A stretch of DNA of 64,000 bases, taken from Chitinophaga nivalis (GTDB lineage: Bacteria > Bacteroidota > Bacteroidia > Chitinophagales > Chitinophagaceae). This document shows, piece by piece, positions 9,931-18,580 of the stretch; within the stretch, counting starts at the first letter, position 1, and every line of letters begins with the position of its first letter. A model generated the notes under the pieces. It worked only from the letters and a program-made list of their open reading frames with translations. It ran no database searches and was not told the origin of the DNA. Position numbers and translations under genes: made by a program. The DNA lies in assembly GCF_025989125.1 (NCBI RefSeq), contig NZ_JAPDNR010000001.1, positions 744,001 to 808,000 of the forward strand. The letters run 5' to 3'.

Positions 9931-11799
9931 TCAGGGGGCTTTTTCTATCTTCACCCGGAGTGGAGGGGCCTGATAGTTATCCGGCAGGTAATCTGCCGGG
10001 GTGGTGGTAGCTCCGCCATCCCGATGGGCGCGGTAATGTGGCGACATGATTTCTACGCCCGCGGCATTAAACTGGTCCTGTATCTGTTGGTGAAGTAAAG
10101 AGTAAATGCCCGCCATTTCGTGAGACTGGTCCGTATAGGCGTTGAGTTCATAGGCTACATAAAAATCATCCAGACTGGTCTGCAGTACAAAAGGGGCTTT
10201 ATCTTTCATAATCCCATCTGTGGCCATCGCAGCTTTGATAAGTAATTCGTGCACCTGCTTCCAGGGTACATCATAACCGATGGTAACACCGGTATGCAGG
10301 ATGAGGCCCGGATCTTTGCTGGAGGTGGTAAAGTTAATTGTATGACCGCTCAGGATACTGGCATTGGGTACCGTAATTTCTTCGTTTTTAGTAGTCCGTA
10401 ATCTGGTGACCAGCAGGTTTTTCTCGATTACCTCTCCGGTAATCTCTCCGATCTTTACCTGATCCCCTATTTTGAAAGGACGCATATACGTAATTACAAA
10501 ACCGGCTACTACATTGGAAATGGCAGTAGATGATCCCAGCGAAAACAGGATGCCCAGGAAGACAGACACGCCCTGGAACACTTTTGAATCAGACCCGGGC
10601 AGGTAGGGGAAGATGACCACAAACATAAATGCGTAAAGCAGGAATTTAACACCGCTGGCGGTAGGCCAGGCCCAATCGGCGTAAAACCCTTTGATCGGGA
10701 GATTGCCACAGGCTATTTCTCCAGCCAGGTAATTCACCAGTTTTACCAGATAACGGGTGATAAAATAGATCACCAGAATGGTGAGTAATTTAGGGAGATA
10801 ATGCAGCAGCCCCGATAAGATACTTTTGATGGGTGTCAGCGTCCAGTCGATCAGTTTATCCGCGATGCCTTTTGTCCAGGGGAAGATGCTGAAAATAAAG
10901 GGCAGGGTAATATAGAAAACCAGGAGGATGATGACGATGCGGGCAATACGTAATGCACTGTAGACCAGCCCTATTTGTTTTTGCTGATTGAGCAGGGCGT
11001 AGTCTTTTACCTTCACCCCTTTGAAATAGTGATCTTTTTCTTTTATGAACTTAAACCGCAGTTTGCGGAATAGCCGGTTGATCAGGTATACAATAACACC
11101 GAAAACCAAGAGGATAAGTAGCAGCCATGCAATGCGTATGAGGATGTGCTGCAGGCTGTTCTGATCTTTGGCCTGTATGACAGCTTTCCGGATCACTGCC
11201 GCATATTCGTTGGCCACTACGGCTTTATCCTGGTCGAGCCATAAGCCGTCATCGTCCGTTACCGTTAAGAGAATAATATCCTGATACACCACGTCCACAT
11301 TATTTTCATTGGGGAGAACGAGGATGGAGTCGGCGGCGAAAAAGGGATCATTTTCCAGCCGTTCCAGTTTGGTGTGGATATTCCGGGCACGTTCTCCCGG
11401 GTGCAGTGGGCCCAGCTTATTGTATACGAAGAACAGGGTGTCGCCGAACGGTGCTACCGGAATGCCGGAGTGTACGGCTTTCAGCTGATTTATTTTAAGC
11501 CGGTTGGCGGCCTTTTTCAGGGAGTCGGCCTGCTCAATGGCTGTTAGTTTTTTTACCAGCTCCTGCTTGCGCCGGTCATTGTCGTTTTTCAGCAGCAGGA
11601 TTTGTTGTTCCAGTGATTGTTTGGCGGCGGCATCTGCTTTCAGCAGGGAATCACTTTCGCGTAATAAGCGGGTGGTGCTTTCCAGCTGGGCATTGGTGAC
11701 GGAGTCGCGGCTGGCTTTAGCACTGTCTGTCTGCGCCGGAGATAATAAGGATAAGGCAACCAATATGTTGGTGAGCAGAAGGGGTAATACGCATCTCAT
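9931..11799 (-). CDS. MscS-family mechanosensitive channel
   Basis: A 622-residue small-conductance mechanosensitive channel homologue, much longer than E. coli MscS. It has a signal peptide (to about residue 23) and a periplasmic N-terminal part with a coiled-coil stretch at roughly residues 35-105. Several membrane segments follow between about 210 and 440. The conserved pore-lining helix and beta domain read GSSTAISNVVAGFVITYMRP then FKIGDQVKIGEITGEV. Such channels open under membrane tension to release solutes during osmotic downshock. The gene stands alone, between the glycosidase-like gene and mgsA, all on the minus strand. Confidence 0.9.
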   Translation of the reverse strand: MRCVLPLLLTNILVALSLLSPAQTDSAKASRDSVTNAQLESTTRLLRESDSLLKADAAAKQSLEQQILLLKNDNDRRKQELVKKLTAIEQADSLKKAANRLKINQLKAVHSGIPVAPFGDTLFFVYNKLGPLHPGERARNIHTKLERLENDPFFAADSILVLPNENNVDVVYQDIILLTVTDDDGLWLDQDKAVVANEYAAVIRKAVIQAKDQNSLQHILIRIAWLLLILLVFGVIVYLINRLFRKLRFKFIKEKDHYFKGVKVKDYALLNQQKQIGLVYSALRIARIVIILLVFYITLPFIFSIFPWTKGIADKLIDWTLTPIKSILSGLLHYLPKLLTILVIYFITRYLVKLVNYLAGEIACGNLPIKGFYADWAWPTASGVKFLLYAFMFVVIFPYLPGSDSKVFQGVSVFLGILFSLGSSTAISNVVAGFVITYMRPFKIGDQVKIGEITGEVIEKNLLVTRLRTTKNEEITVPNASILSGHTINFTTSSKDPGLILHTGVTIGYDVPWKQVHELLIKAAMATDGIMKDKAPFVLQTSLDDFYVAYELNAYTDQSHEMAGIYSLLHQQIQDQFNAAGVEIMSPHYRAHRDGGATTTPADYLPDNYQAPPLRVKIEKAP

Positions 11800-11886
11800 T
11801 CCCGAAGCTTTTTTTTAAAGTACGGAAAATTCCTGATGCATCCCGGCTGCAGCAGCAAAAAGCAGCAAATTTATGCTGCTATGCGG

Positions 11887-12339
11887 TTATACCTTCCGGT
11901 TGGTGTACTGGGTGTAATCAGGTAATATGACTTCATAATCCTGGTGCATCAGCGGAGAGGTGAGCAGGAAGTCGGCGGAAGCGCGATTGCAGGCTACCGG
12001 TATATTCCATACAACACCCAGGCGGAGGAGGGCTTTAATATCCGGATCATGCGGTAATGCTTCCATGGGGTCCCAAAAGAAGATGATCACATCCAATAAA
12101 CCCTCCGCTACCAGGGCGCCAATCTGCTGGTCGCCGCCCAGTGGGCCGCTCAGCAGTTTTCTGACAGATACGTCCAGGGCTTCTTCTATCAACTTGCCGG
12201 TAGTACCGGTGGCGTATAGTTCGTGCCGGCTCAGCACAGTTTTGTTATAGATGGCCCACTCTATCAGTTCAGCCTTCTTATGGTCATGTGCGATCAGGGC
12301 GATCCGTTTGCGTGCTTTTAAAACTTTTGTCGTTTGCAT
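11887..12339 (-). CDS. mgsA: Methylglyoxal synthase
   Basis: A 150-residue cytosolic enzyme converting dihydroxyacetone phosphate to methylglyoxal and phosphate, a bypass of lower glycolysis when phosphate is limiting. The family motifs are intact: IALIAHD (H18, D19), the phosphate loop GTTGK (45-49), SGPLGGDQQIG with catalytic D70, and DPMEALPHDPD with H97. The start is set at the ATG at 12339 because a -7 element lies only a few bases upstream; the longer in-frame start at 12366 would lie upstream of that promoter. Length is normal. Confidence 0.93.
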   Translation of the reverse strand: MQTTKVLKARKRIALIAHDHKKAELIEWAIYNKTVLSRHELYATGTTGKLIEEALDVSVRKLLSGPLGGDQQIGALVAEGLLDVIIFFWDPMEALPHDPDIKALLRLGVVWNIPVACNRASADFLLTSPLMHQDYEVILPDYTQYTNRKV

Positions 12340-12347
12340 ATCTCTTA

Positions 12348-12355
12348 CAAAAGTA
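12348..12355 (-). promoter_or_regulatory. -7 element TACTTTTG of mgsA
   Basis: An exact TAnnTTTG match on the minus strand, ending 8 bases before the mgsA ATG at 12339. Transcription would begin at or next to the start codon, so the mRNA may be leaderless. It decides the start choice for mgsA. Confidence 0.55.
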
Positions 12356-12390
12356 ATCAGCCACACGTAAAAAATAAATGCAAATTATGT

Positions 12391-12912
12391 TTAATGGGAG
12401 CGCCTGTCGTTGCCATCGAGTGTGGCCAGGTCGCGGTCGAAGATATACAGGCCGCCTTTATCCTCTCCGATCAGCTTAAGTTTATCGAGGATGTACCGGG
12501 CCAGGCGTTCTTCTTCGATTTGTTCGGTTACATACCACTGCAGGAAATTGTGCGTGGCATAGTCTTTTTCATTGAGACACATGTCCACCAGGCTGTTGAT
12601 TTCTTTGGAAACCAGCAGTTCATGGCTGAACACATGTTCAAAAATAGCATTGATGTTCTTAAACTTGACGGTAGGTTCTTTCAATGCCGGTACCAGGCCA
12701 TGTCCGCCACGTTCATTGATAAACTTAAGTAATTTCAGCATATGTGCCCTTTCTTCGTCTGAGTGGCGGTAAAGGAACTGGGCAATGCCGTTGTAGCCCT
12801 GTACTTCAGACCAGGAAGCCATGGCAAGATAATATTGGGAAGACGCTGCTTCCATTTCTACCTGGTCATTCAATGCTTTTTCGATTTTTGGAGAAAGTTC
12901 TTTCAGTAACAT
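12391..12912 (-). CDS. ftnA: Ferritin (FtnA-type, non-haem)
   Basis: A 173-residue iron-storage protein that oxidises Fe(II) and stores it inside a 24-subunit cage. The four-helix bundle is recognisable, with ferroxidase-type residues in VEMEAASSQYYLAMASW (N-terminal helix), SDEERAHMLKL (second helix), and FLQWYVTEQIEEERLA (fourth helix). There are no methionine haem ligands of the bacterioferritin type. The tail ends in a short His/Arg-rich stretch. It is transcribed alone, toward mgsA, with about 50 bases between them. Confidence 0.93.
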   Translation of the reverse strand: MLLKELSPKIEKALNDQVEMEAASSQYYLAMASWSEVQGYNGIAQFLYRHSDEERAHMLKLLKFINERGGHGLVPALKEPTVKFKNINAIFEHVFSHELLVSKEINSLVDMCLNEKDYATHNFLQWYVTEQIEEERLARYILDKLKLIGEDKGGLYIFDRDLATLDGNDRRSH

Positions 12913-13055
12913 GACAACCGATTTTAATTTAACTGGAGTTAGAGAATCGTGGGGAGATCGCTGCCTGCAGCACCTATCATTTCCGCCTATAACAATATTG
13001 TCAAATTCAATGGGGAATTTGAGAAAGGCCGTCTGAAATTCTGCGCGGAAAGTGC

Positions 13056-13063
13056 TACCTTTG
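13056..13063 (+). promoter_or_regulatory. -7 element TACCTTTG of the Nfu gene
   Basis: An exact TAnnTTTG match, 20 bases before the ATG at 13084. The ferritin gene diverges on the other side, so both iron-linked genes are controlled from this 171-base region. I see no clear Fur-like inverted repeat in it. Confidence 0.5.
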
Positions 13064-13083
13064 CTTAAGTAAATTAGGATAAA

Positions 13084-13680
13084 ATGATTAAAACAGGAAA
13101 TCCGATCATCAGTATATATACAGAAATGACTCCCAACCCGGAAACGATGAAGTTTGTAGCCAACAAACTACTGTATCCCGGCAAGAGTATTGATTTCCCG
13201 GATGAAGCCAGCGCGAAACCATCTCCATTAGCCATAGAGTTATTTAGCTTCCCTTTCATCAGGGGCGTTTTTATTATGGCGAACTTCATTACGCTTACCA
13301 AAACAAGCGAAACGGACTGGAATGATATCATCCCTACCGTGAAAGCCTTCCTGAAAGAATACCTGGAAGACAGCCGTCCTGTTATCAACGAAGATGAGGT
13401 AGTAGTTACGAAAGATGCTGCCAGCAACGAAGTGAGCGCAGACGACAGCGACGTGGTAAAACGTATTAAGGAATTATTGGAAAATTATGTGAAACCCGCG
13501 GTAGAAATGGATGGCGGCGCCATTCAGTTCAAAGATTACAACGACGGCGTGGTGAAACTGATGTTACAAGGTTCCTGTTCAGGCTGCCCTTCTTCCATGA
13601 TTACGCTGAAAGCCGGTATTGAAGGCATGATGAAGCGTATGATCCCGGAAGTGAAGGAAGTAGTGGCAGAAGCAGAATAA
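13084..13680 (+). CDS. NifU/Nfu-type Fe-S cluster carrier
   Basis: A 198-residue scaffold or carrier that hands Fe-S clusters to target proteins. Residues 1 to about 90 form an Nfu N-terminal domain (MTPNPETMKFVANK, FPFIRGVFIMANF). An acidic linker follows, then a C-terminal NifU domain (about 122-195) with the cluster-binding motif CSGCPSS (C165, C168). This two-domain layout is the common form in Bacteroidota. The gene sits divergent from ferritin and ends at a strong terminator. No other isc/suf genes are in the window. Confidence 0.92.
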   Translation: MIKTGNPIISIYTEMTPNPETMKFVANKLLYPGKSIDFPDEASAKPSPLAIELFSFPFIRGVFIMANFITLTKTSETDWNDIIPTVKAFLKEYLEDSRPVINEDEVVVTKDAASNEVSADDSDVVKRIKELLENYVKPAVEMDGGAIQFKDYNDGVVKLMLQGSCSGCPSSMITLKAGIEGMMKRMIPEVKEVVAEAE

Positions 13681-13710
13681 GCCATAGTTGAGTGAATGAT
13701 AGTGTTAAAC

Positions 13711-13740
13711 AAAAGCACAGTCTAACCGGCTGTGCTTTTT
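13711..13740 (+). terminator. Intrinsic terminator of the Nfu gene
   Basis: A perfect 10-bp stem AAAAGCACAG/CTGTGCTTTT (13711-13720 with 13730-13739) has a 9-base loop and runs into six T residues. It separates the Nfu gene from the PNGase F gene, whose ATG lies 26 bases further on. Confidence 0.9.
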
Positions 13741-13765
13741 TATTTGATAAATAGGACATACAACA

Positions 13766-15460
13766 ATGAAAGGATTATTAGCATGCCTTACCGGTTTGGC
13801 GCTGATTGGCCAACCTGTGCTGGCACAAAAGAAGAAAGGTACCGACAGCAGCGCAGCCATAATTACCTATGGTTTCAGCAGCAACGGAAAAGAAATTCCC
13901 GGCAGCAGCCTGCAAATGGTCATCGACCATCAACGCGCTCATCTCCTTCCCGGCGGGCCCCGTGCCAAAGAACAACAGTACCTGCAGCTGGATGAAAAAA
14001 ATACCTATCAGGTACTCTCCGCTCCTAACGGAGAAACCTATACGCTGAAAAAGGCATTCTCAGACTATACTACACCGGAACTACTTCCCGATACGGCTAC
14101 CATACTGGGATATGTATGTAAAAAAGCAAAACTGTTCATCCGTTCCAACACCATTGAAGTGTGGTACACCAACGACCTGGCGTTAAAGGGGACTCCTAAC
14201 CTCTCTATTGCACCTGGCCTGGGGCTGGTACTCAAAATAGTGCGTAACGGCAACAGCGAAACCATTGCCCGTAAAATCACCTATCGCAAAATCACACCGG
14301 CAGAATTGTCGTGGCCTGCACAGATGGGGCAGTACGTAGATGATGCCGCTTATATGCGGCAGGTAATAGACAGCCGCTATACTACCTTCCCGGTATTTTC
14401 GGGAGAGCAGATCAGCTGGGGCAACAATACCCCCAATCCGGCTACCGATAGCCTGCAGCAAACCTTTCACTATGCTGGAGGCACCGTGATCCTGAAAAAA
14501 GTAAAACTGCCGGCCGTCAAAAAAGGAGCAACCCTCTTTGCCGAACTGGTACAGTACTCCAATGGAGATGCCTACGACAGAACCGGTTCTGTATTCATGA
14601 TTCCTACCAGTAAAGCCACCTCTTTCCTGGATGGCCTGAAACAAGGCGTGGCGGCATTGCCTTCTTTTACCGCTGCTAACGGTAAAAAATACCAGGGTAT
14701 GGTGGCTACCGATAACTACCTGCCTACTTTGGAAATCATGCGCTTCTTTACCCCGTTTGGCGTACACCACTTTAACAACCAGGTAAAAATACAAGGCTAC
14801 CAATGGGCAGACTCCGTGGTATACAAACAGGACATTTCTGAACTGCAACACAGCCTGCAGGGCGAAGTATGGTTGGGCGTATATATCGGCAACTATGATA
14901 AAGGCGGCCATAAAGTAAGCCTGCGCTTTAAATATTATCCGGGAGATGAGGAAGACGAGCAGCGGGCAGCCCCTAACTGGGTTTTACCGGCATTTAATAC
15001 CACCAATCTGATGGAAATGGCCGGACAGGAATATGCCACCTTATTCGACAAAGACTCACTGACTGTAACGGTGAACATTCCGCAGGGGTTAAAACAGGTA
15101 CAGTTACGTTATATCACTACCGGCCATGGCGGCTGGGGCGGCGGAGATGAATTTAATCCTAAACAGAATGAAATTTTTGTTGATGGCAAACGGGTATACC
15201 ATTTTATTCCATGGCGTACCGACTGTGCTACTTACCGCTTATCCAATCCGGCATCGGGTAATTTCGGTAACGGATTGTCTTCTTCTGACCTAAGCCGTTC
15301 CAACTGGTGCCCGGGTACGCTCACAGCGCCTGTGATCATTTCCCTACCGGATATTACGCCGGGGCTGCATACCATTCGGGTGGCTATTCCGCAGGGAAAA
15401 CCGGAAGGTACCAGCCAGAGTTTCTGGAATGTATCCGGTACACTGACCGGCGTGCTGTAA
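13766..15460 (+). CDS. Secreted PNGase F-family glycoamidase with N-terminal GLPGLI-like domain
   Basis: A 564-residue exported peptide:N-glycosidase F homologue, which would release N-glycans from glycoproteins and convert Asn to Asp. A signal peptide (1-20) precedes an N-terminal domain with GLPGLI-family hallmarks: ILGYVCKKA (113-121), VWYTND (132-137) and APGLGLVLKI (149-158). The catalytic double beta-sandwich follows from about 200. The C-terminal lectin-like part is highly conserved (GGWGGGDEF at 456-463, IPWRTDC, SRSNWCPGT). By hand alignment with the Elizabethkingia enzyme, D268 falls on catalytic D60 and E462 on E206, while the E118 position reads G375. This resembles the longer PNGase F-II type with an N-terminal extra domain. 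It is monocistronic. Confidence 0.88.
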   Translation: MKGLLACLTGLALIGQPVLAQKKKGTDSSAAIITYGFSSNGKEIPGSSLQMVIDHQRAHLLPGGPRAKEQQYLQLDEKNTYQVLSAPNGETYTLKKAFSDYTTPELLPDTATILGYVCKKAKLFIRSNTIEVWYTNDLALKGTPNLSIAPGLGLVLKIVRNGNSETIARKITYRKITPAELSWPAQMGQYVDDAAYMRQVIDSRYTTFPVFSGEQISWGNNTPNPATDSLQQTFHYAGGTVILKKVKLPAVKKGATLFAELVQYSNGDAYDRTGSVFMIPTSKATSFLDGLKQGVAALPSFTAANGKKYQGMVATDNYLPTLEIMRFFTPFGVHHFNNQVKIQGYQWADSVVYKQDISELQHSLQGEVWLGVYIGNYDKGGHKVSLRFKYYPGDEEDEQRAAPNWVLPAFNTTNLMEMAGQEYATLFDKDSLTVTVNIPQGLKQVQLRYITTGHGGWGGGDEFNPKQNEIFVDGKRVYHFIPWRTDCATYRLSNPASGNFGNGLSSSDLSRSNWCPGTLTAPVIISLPDITPGLHTIRVAIPQGKPEGTSQSFWNVSGTLTGVL

Positions 15461-15540
15461 GGCATTAAAACAAATTAAGCATACCGGCAGCAGTTACCTT
15501 AAAGATACTGCAGCGGGTATGCTTAATTCCCAACTTCTAC

Positions 15541-15548
15541 TACTTTTG
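15541..15548 (+). promoter_or_regulatory. -7 element TACTTTTG of pnuC-nadR
   Basis: An exact TAnnTTTG match ending 4 bases before the pnuC ATG (15553). This is close enough that the transcript is expected to start at or next to the start codon. Confidence 0.5.
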
Positions 15549-15552
15549 CACC

Positions 15553-16179
15553 ATGAATGAACTCTATCAGGGCCTGTTGGCAGGCCTGCATCAAATGACG
15601 GCGCTGGAAGCCATTGCGGTCATTTTTGCTGTACTCTCTGTCATCTTCCAAAAGCAGAATAATATTCTCGTATATCCTACAGGTATTGTCAGTACCGGTA
15701 TTTACACCTATCTCCTTTCCCGCGAGCATTTTAAATTGTATGCAGATGCCACCCTCAATGCCTATTACCTGGTGATGAGTGTATATGGCTGGATATACTG
15801 GGCCCGTAAAAAAGGACCGCAGCAACCGGTTACCCCTATTACCCGCAGCTCCCGCAGGGAACTGGTGACGGCGGTGGTCATTACAGTAGCCGGCTGGGCT
15901 CTGTTTTATACCCTGCTGCGGAATTTTTCGGATTCCAATGTGCCGGTCATGGACGCCTTTGTTTCTGCCAGTGCCTGCGCAGGAATGTGGCTGCTGGCCA
16001 AAAGAAAAGTGGAAAACTGGATCCTGCTGAACATCTCTAACTTTGTAGCTGTACCATTGTTGTTCTATAAACAGTTGTACCTGACCGCACTGTTAACCAT
16101 CTTTTTATTTATCATTGCCATTTTCGGATATCTTAGCTGGAGAAAAACAGTACAACAGCGGGAAATAGCGCGTTCATGA
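15553..16179 (+). CDS. pnuC: Nicotinamide riboside/mononucleotide transporter PnuC
   Basis: A 208-residue integral membrane protein of the PnuC family, with six to seven hydrophobic segments spread over the whole length. The family block QKQNNILVYPTGIVSTGIY (near 36-54) and the Trp-rich NAYYLVMSVYGWIYW (about 75-89) are visible. PnuC proteins import nicotinamide riboside by facilitated diffusion, trapped by phosphorylation. The 4-base overlap (ATGA) with a NadR-type kinase makes the NAD-salvage assignment much more likely than the related thiamine transporter PnuT. No TPP riboswitch-like leader is possible given the promoter position. Confidence 0.9.
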   Translation: MNELYQGLLAGLHQMTALEAIAVIFAVLSVIFQKQNNILVYPTGIVSTGIYTYLLSREHFKLYADATLNAYYLVMSVYGWIYWARKKGPQQPVTPITRSSRRELVTAVVITVAGWALFYTLLRNFSDSNVPVMDAFVSASACAGMWLLAKRKVENWILLNISNFVAVPLLFYKQLYLTALLTIFLFIIAIFGYLSWRKTVQQREIARS

Positions 16180-16697
16180 AAAAAGTAGTTGTAATCGGGC
16201 CTGAATCTACAGGAAAAAGTACGCTCAGTGAAAAACTGGCCAGTCACTTCCATACCGTGTGGACGGAAGAATATGCCCGTACCTATATCGACCAACTGTC
16301 ACGCCCCTACGAACAGGAAGACCTGTGGCAGATTGCCCGTGGCCAGCTGGCTTTGGAACAACAGCAGGCTGCCCGGGCGAGGGAGGTGCTGATTTGTGAT
16401 ACAGACCTGTATGTGGTGAAAGTATGGAGTGAGCATAAGTATGGCGAATGTGACGTGCGCATCCTGAACGAAATTGCGCAGCAGCAATGTGACCTGTATC
16501 TCCTGACCTATATTGATTTACCCTGGGAAGAAGATCCCCAGCGCGAATATCCGGACCCGGCTATGCGCAGTTATTTCTATCATGTATACAAGGATATTGT
16601 GTTGCAGTCCGGAGTACCCTGGGTCGATATCCGGGGAGGTTATGCGGAGCGGGAAGCCCAGGCGATTGCCGCTGTAACTCAGCTGCTGGCACGGTAA
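16176..16697 (+). CDS. NadR-type ribosylnicotinamide kinase (AAA/P-loop)
   Basis: A 173-residue P-loop kinase matching only the C-terminal kinase domain of enterobacterial NadR; the repressor and NMN adenylyltransferase domains are absent. The Walker A motif is GPESTGKST (8-16), followed by the family signatures WTEEYARTYID and CDTDLYVVKVWSEHKYG. It phosphorylates nicotinamide riboside to NMN and so pulls the substrate through PnuC. Its start codon overlaps the pnuC stop, which is translational coupling of transporter and kinase. Length is as expected for a stand-alone kinase. Confidence 0.88.
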   Translation: MKKVVVIGPESTGKSTLSEKLASHFHTVWTEEYARTYIDQLSRPYEQEDLWQIARGQLALEQQQAARAREVLICDTDLYVVKVWSEHKYGECDVRILNEIAQQQCDLYLLTYIDLPWEEDPQREYPDPAMRSYFYHVYKDIVLQSGVPWVDIRGGYAEREAQAIAAVTQLLAR

Positions 16698-16701
16698 GGA
16701 A

Positions 16702-17421
16702 TTATTCTCCCCTGCCGGTTACCAGCGCCATAATATCCGGATCGGGTGACAGGTTCCGCATTTGTATCAGGATTTTGCGTTGGCGGTAAGCCGTGATACG
16801 TGCCGGCGGGTTGACGGTATATTTCACAGGATTAGGCAGGCAGGCAGCGATCATCGCAGCTTCTTCCCGATTCAGACTGGCTGCGTCTTTATTGTAATAG
16901 GCCTGTGCAGCCGCTTCTACCCCAAAGATGCCTTCGCCGGTTTCGGCCACATTCAGGTATACTTCCAGGATACGTTGTTTCCCCCAGATTTTTTCTATCA
17001 TAAACGTAAAGTAGGCCTCCAGGCCTTTACGGATATAACTTCTGCCCTGCCATAAAAAAACATTCTTTGCTACCTGCTGGCTGATGGTACTGGCGCCTTT
17101 TATTTTTTTGCTTTTCTGGTTATGTTTCATCGCCTTTTCGATGGACTTAAAATCAAAACCGTTGTGATCAGGGAAAAGCTGGTCTTCGCTGGCTATTACG
17201 GCCAGCTTGGCATGTTGAGAAATTTCATCATAGCTCACCCATTTTTTCTGGAAATGTTTATCCGTTCCCCACAGACTAAACCAACTGGAAATCATGGTAA
17301 GCGTAATAGGAGGATTTACCCATCTCAGCAAGACGATATAAACAAAGTGTGCAACAAATAATACCAGTAAAACTCTCTTCAATCTCCTCCACGTTCTTGG
17401 AACAATTCCTTTTAAATTCAT
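16702..17421 (-). CDS. mtgA: Monofunctional peptidoglycan glycosyltransferase
   Basis: A 239-residue membrane-anchored GT51 transglycosylase that polymerises lipid II into glycan strands. There is one N-terminal membrane anchor (about 16-33) after a basic stretch. The GT51 motifs are IASEDQLFPDHNGFD with catalytic E79, KGASTISQQVAKNVFLW, and RKGLEAYFTFMIEKIW followed by KQRILEVYLN. No transpeptidase domain follows, which defines the MtgA type. It converges with the NadR-type kinase, whose stop is only 4 bases away. A TACTTTCG element at 17446-17453 may be its -7 box. Confidence 0.92.
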   Translation of the reverse strand: MNLKGIVPRTWRRLKRVLLVLFVAHFVYIVLLRWVNPPITLTMISSWFSLWGTDKHFQKKWVSYDEISQHAKLAVIASEDQLFPDHNGFDFKSIEKAMKHNQKSKKIKGASTISQQVAKNVFLWQGRSYIRKGLEAYFTFMIEKIWGKQRILEVYLNVAETGEGIFGVEAAAQAYYNKDAASLNREEAAMIAACLPNPVKYTVNPPARITAYRQRKILIQMRNLSPDPDIMALVTGRGE

Positions 17422-17576
17422 CGCGTAGGTTTAGCAAAATCGGGCCGAAAGTACTTTAAAAAGTGGAAAGCAGAAAGCCCATCACTGCAGAAAAAAATCA
17501 GGCAGTAAGAAAACAGCATCCCTGATATCCTGCTTCTGTGCGCTTTTCTGCTATTGCTTTATTCGTAACTTTAGGC

Positions 17577-18194
17577 ATGTTGTTAAATATACACCCGGAT
17601 AATCCGAATGCCCGTCACATTAAAACGATTATAGAATGTTTGAAGGATGGCGGTGTTATAATATACCCAACCGATACGGTATATGGCCTTGGTTGCGACA
17701 TTACACAGCACAAAGCTATTGAACGGATTGCACGGATCAAACAGGTAGATCTGAAGAAAGCACATTTTTCCTTCATCTGCTATGATCTCAGTCATTTATC
17801 GGATTACGCCAAAAGTGTGGATACGCCTGTATTCAGAATGCTGAAAAAAGCATTGCCCGGCCCTTATACGTTTATTCTGCCGGCCAGCCGTATGGTACCC
17901 CGGTTGCTGAAAACAAAAAAAGATACGGTAGGTATCCGCGTACCGGACAATAATATCTGCAGAACGATTGTAAAGGAGCTGGATAATCCATTGATGAGTA
18001 CAACCCTGCCAGTGGAACATTACGTGGAAGAATATACGGACCCGGAGATCATTTATGAGAAGTTTGGTAAACAGGTAGATATTGTAGTAGATGGCGGCCC
18101 GGGTGGCATCGCCTTTTCTACCGTGGTGGATTGTACGGGAGAGGAACCGGTATTGATCCGGGAAGGATTAGGAAGTTTTGACGCTATAACCTGA
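17577..18194 (+). CDS. Sua5/YciO/YrdC-family threonylcarbamoyl-AMP synthase
   Basis: A 205-residue protein of the YrdC fold. The TsaC/Sua5 enzymes make threonylcarbamoyl-adenylate for the t6A37 tRNA modification; the YciO branch is less certain in function. Motifs are YPTDTVYGLGCD near residues 27-38, the basic binding residues in RIARIKQVDLKKAHFSF, and STTLPVEHY near the C-terminus. The ATG at 17577 is preferred over an in-frame ATG at 17538 because a TAACTTTA -7-like element ends just 3 bases before it. It sits 3 bases upstream of a small secreted protein gene on the same strand. Confidence 0.88.
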   Translation: MLLNIHPDNPNARHIKTIIECLKDGGVIIYPTDTVYGLGCDITQHKAIERIARIKQVDLKKAHFSFICYDLSHLSDYAKSVDTPVFRMLKKALPGPYTFILPASRMVPRLLKTKKDTVGIRVPDNNICRTIVKELDNPLMSTTLPVEHYVEEYTDPEIIYEKFGKQVDIVVDGGPGGIAFSTVVDCTGEEPVLIREGLGSFDAIT

Positions 18195-18197
18195 TAT

Positions 18198-18497
18198 ATG
18201 AAAAAGAGTGGTTGGTGTTGGCTGATTATATGCTTAGGTGGCGCTTTTCAGGGTGCTGCCGGCCAGGCGATTTTCCGGAAGCCCGTAACACTGCTGCCGG
18301 AAAAGAAAGCGACCTATGTGATGCCGGTAGTGCCACCGGTTTATCCGGTATACCTGGTCGCGCCCAACTTTTACTATCAACAGCATTTCGGATTTTTCTG
18401 CAAACAGGAATGGAACTGGCAGAAACAGACGGGGATACCGGTAAAGCTACGGTTAGGCAACTATGCCTATACGCAGCAACTGGAAGGAAAAAAATAA
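18198..18497 (+). CDS. Small secreted protein of unknown function
   Basis: A 99-residue protein that I do not recognise. It has an N-terminal signal peptide (to about residue 22, ending in GAAGQ) and a short mature part rich in Pro, Tyr and Val (MPVVPPVYPVYLVAP). There is one Cys in the mature part (HFGFFCKQEW). It begins 3 bases after the tsaC-like gene and ends at a strong terminator, so both are probably co-transcribed. The weak hydrophobic Pro-Tyr repeat suggests a surface or periplasmic role, but no function can be given. Confidence 0.7.
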   Translation: MKKSGWCWLIICLGGAFQGAAGQAIFRKPVTLLPEKKATYVMPVVPPVYPVYLVAPNFYYQQHFGFFCKQEWNWQKQTGIPVKLRLGNYAYTQQLEGKK

Positions 18498-18511
18498 CGC
18501 CATAAAATAAG

Positions 18512-18562
18512 TACGCCTGATGTAACAGCGATGTAATAGGCTGTTGCATCAGGCGTATTTTT
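18512..18562. terminator. Long-stem terminator between convergent genes
   Basis: A 17-bp stem (18512-18528 with 18541-18557) has a single G-T wobble and a 12-base loop. It is followed on the plus strand by TTTTTA. The minus-strand side is also T-rich, so it could stop transcription from both sides, ending the tsaC-like unit and the C1 peptidase gene. Confidence 0.88.
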
Positions 18563-18580
18563 ATGCCGATAGGCGAAGAT

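Noticed and set aside
15461..15552. TPP riboswitch upstream of pnuC (as seen for PnuT thiamine transporters)
   Set aside because: The -7 element ends four bases before the ATG, leaving no leader, and the partner gene is a NadR-type kinase.
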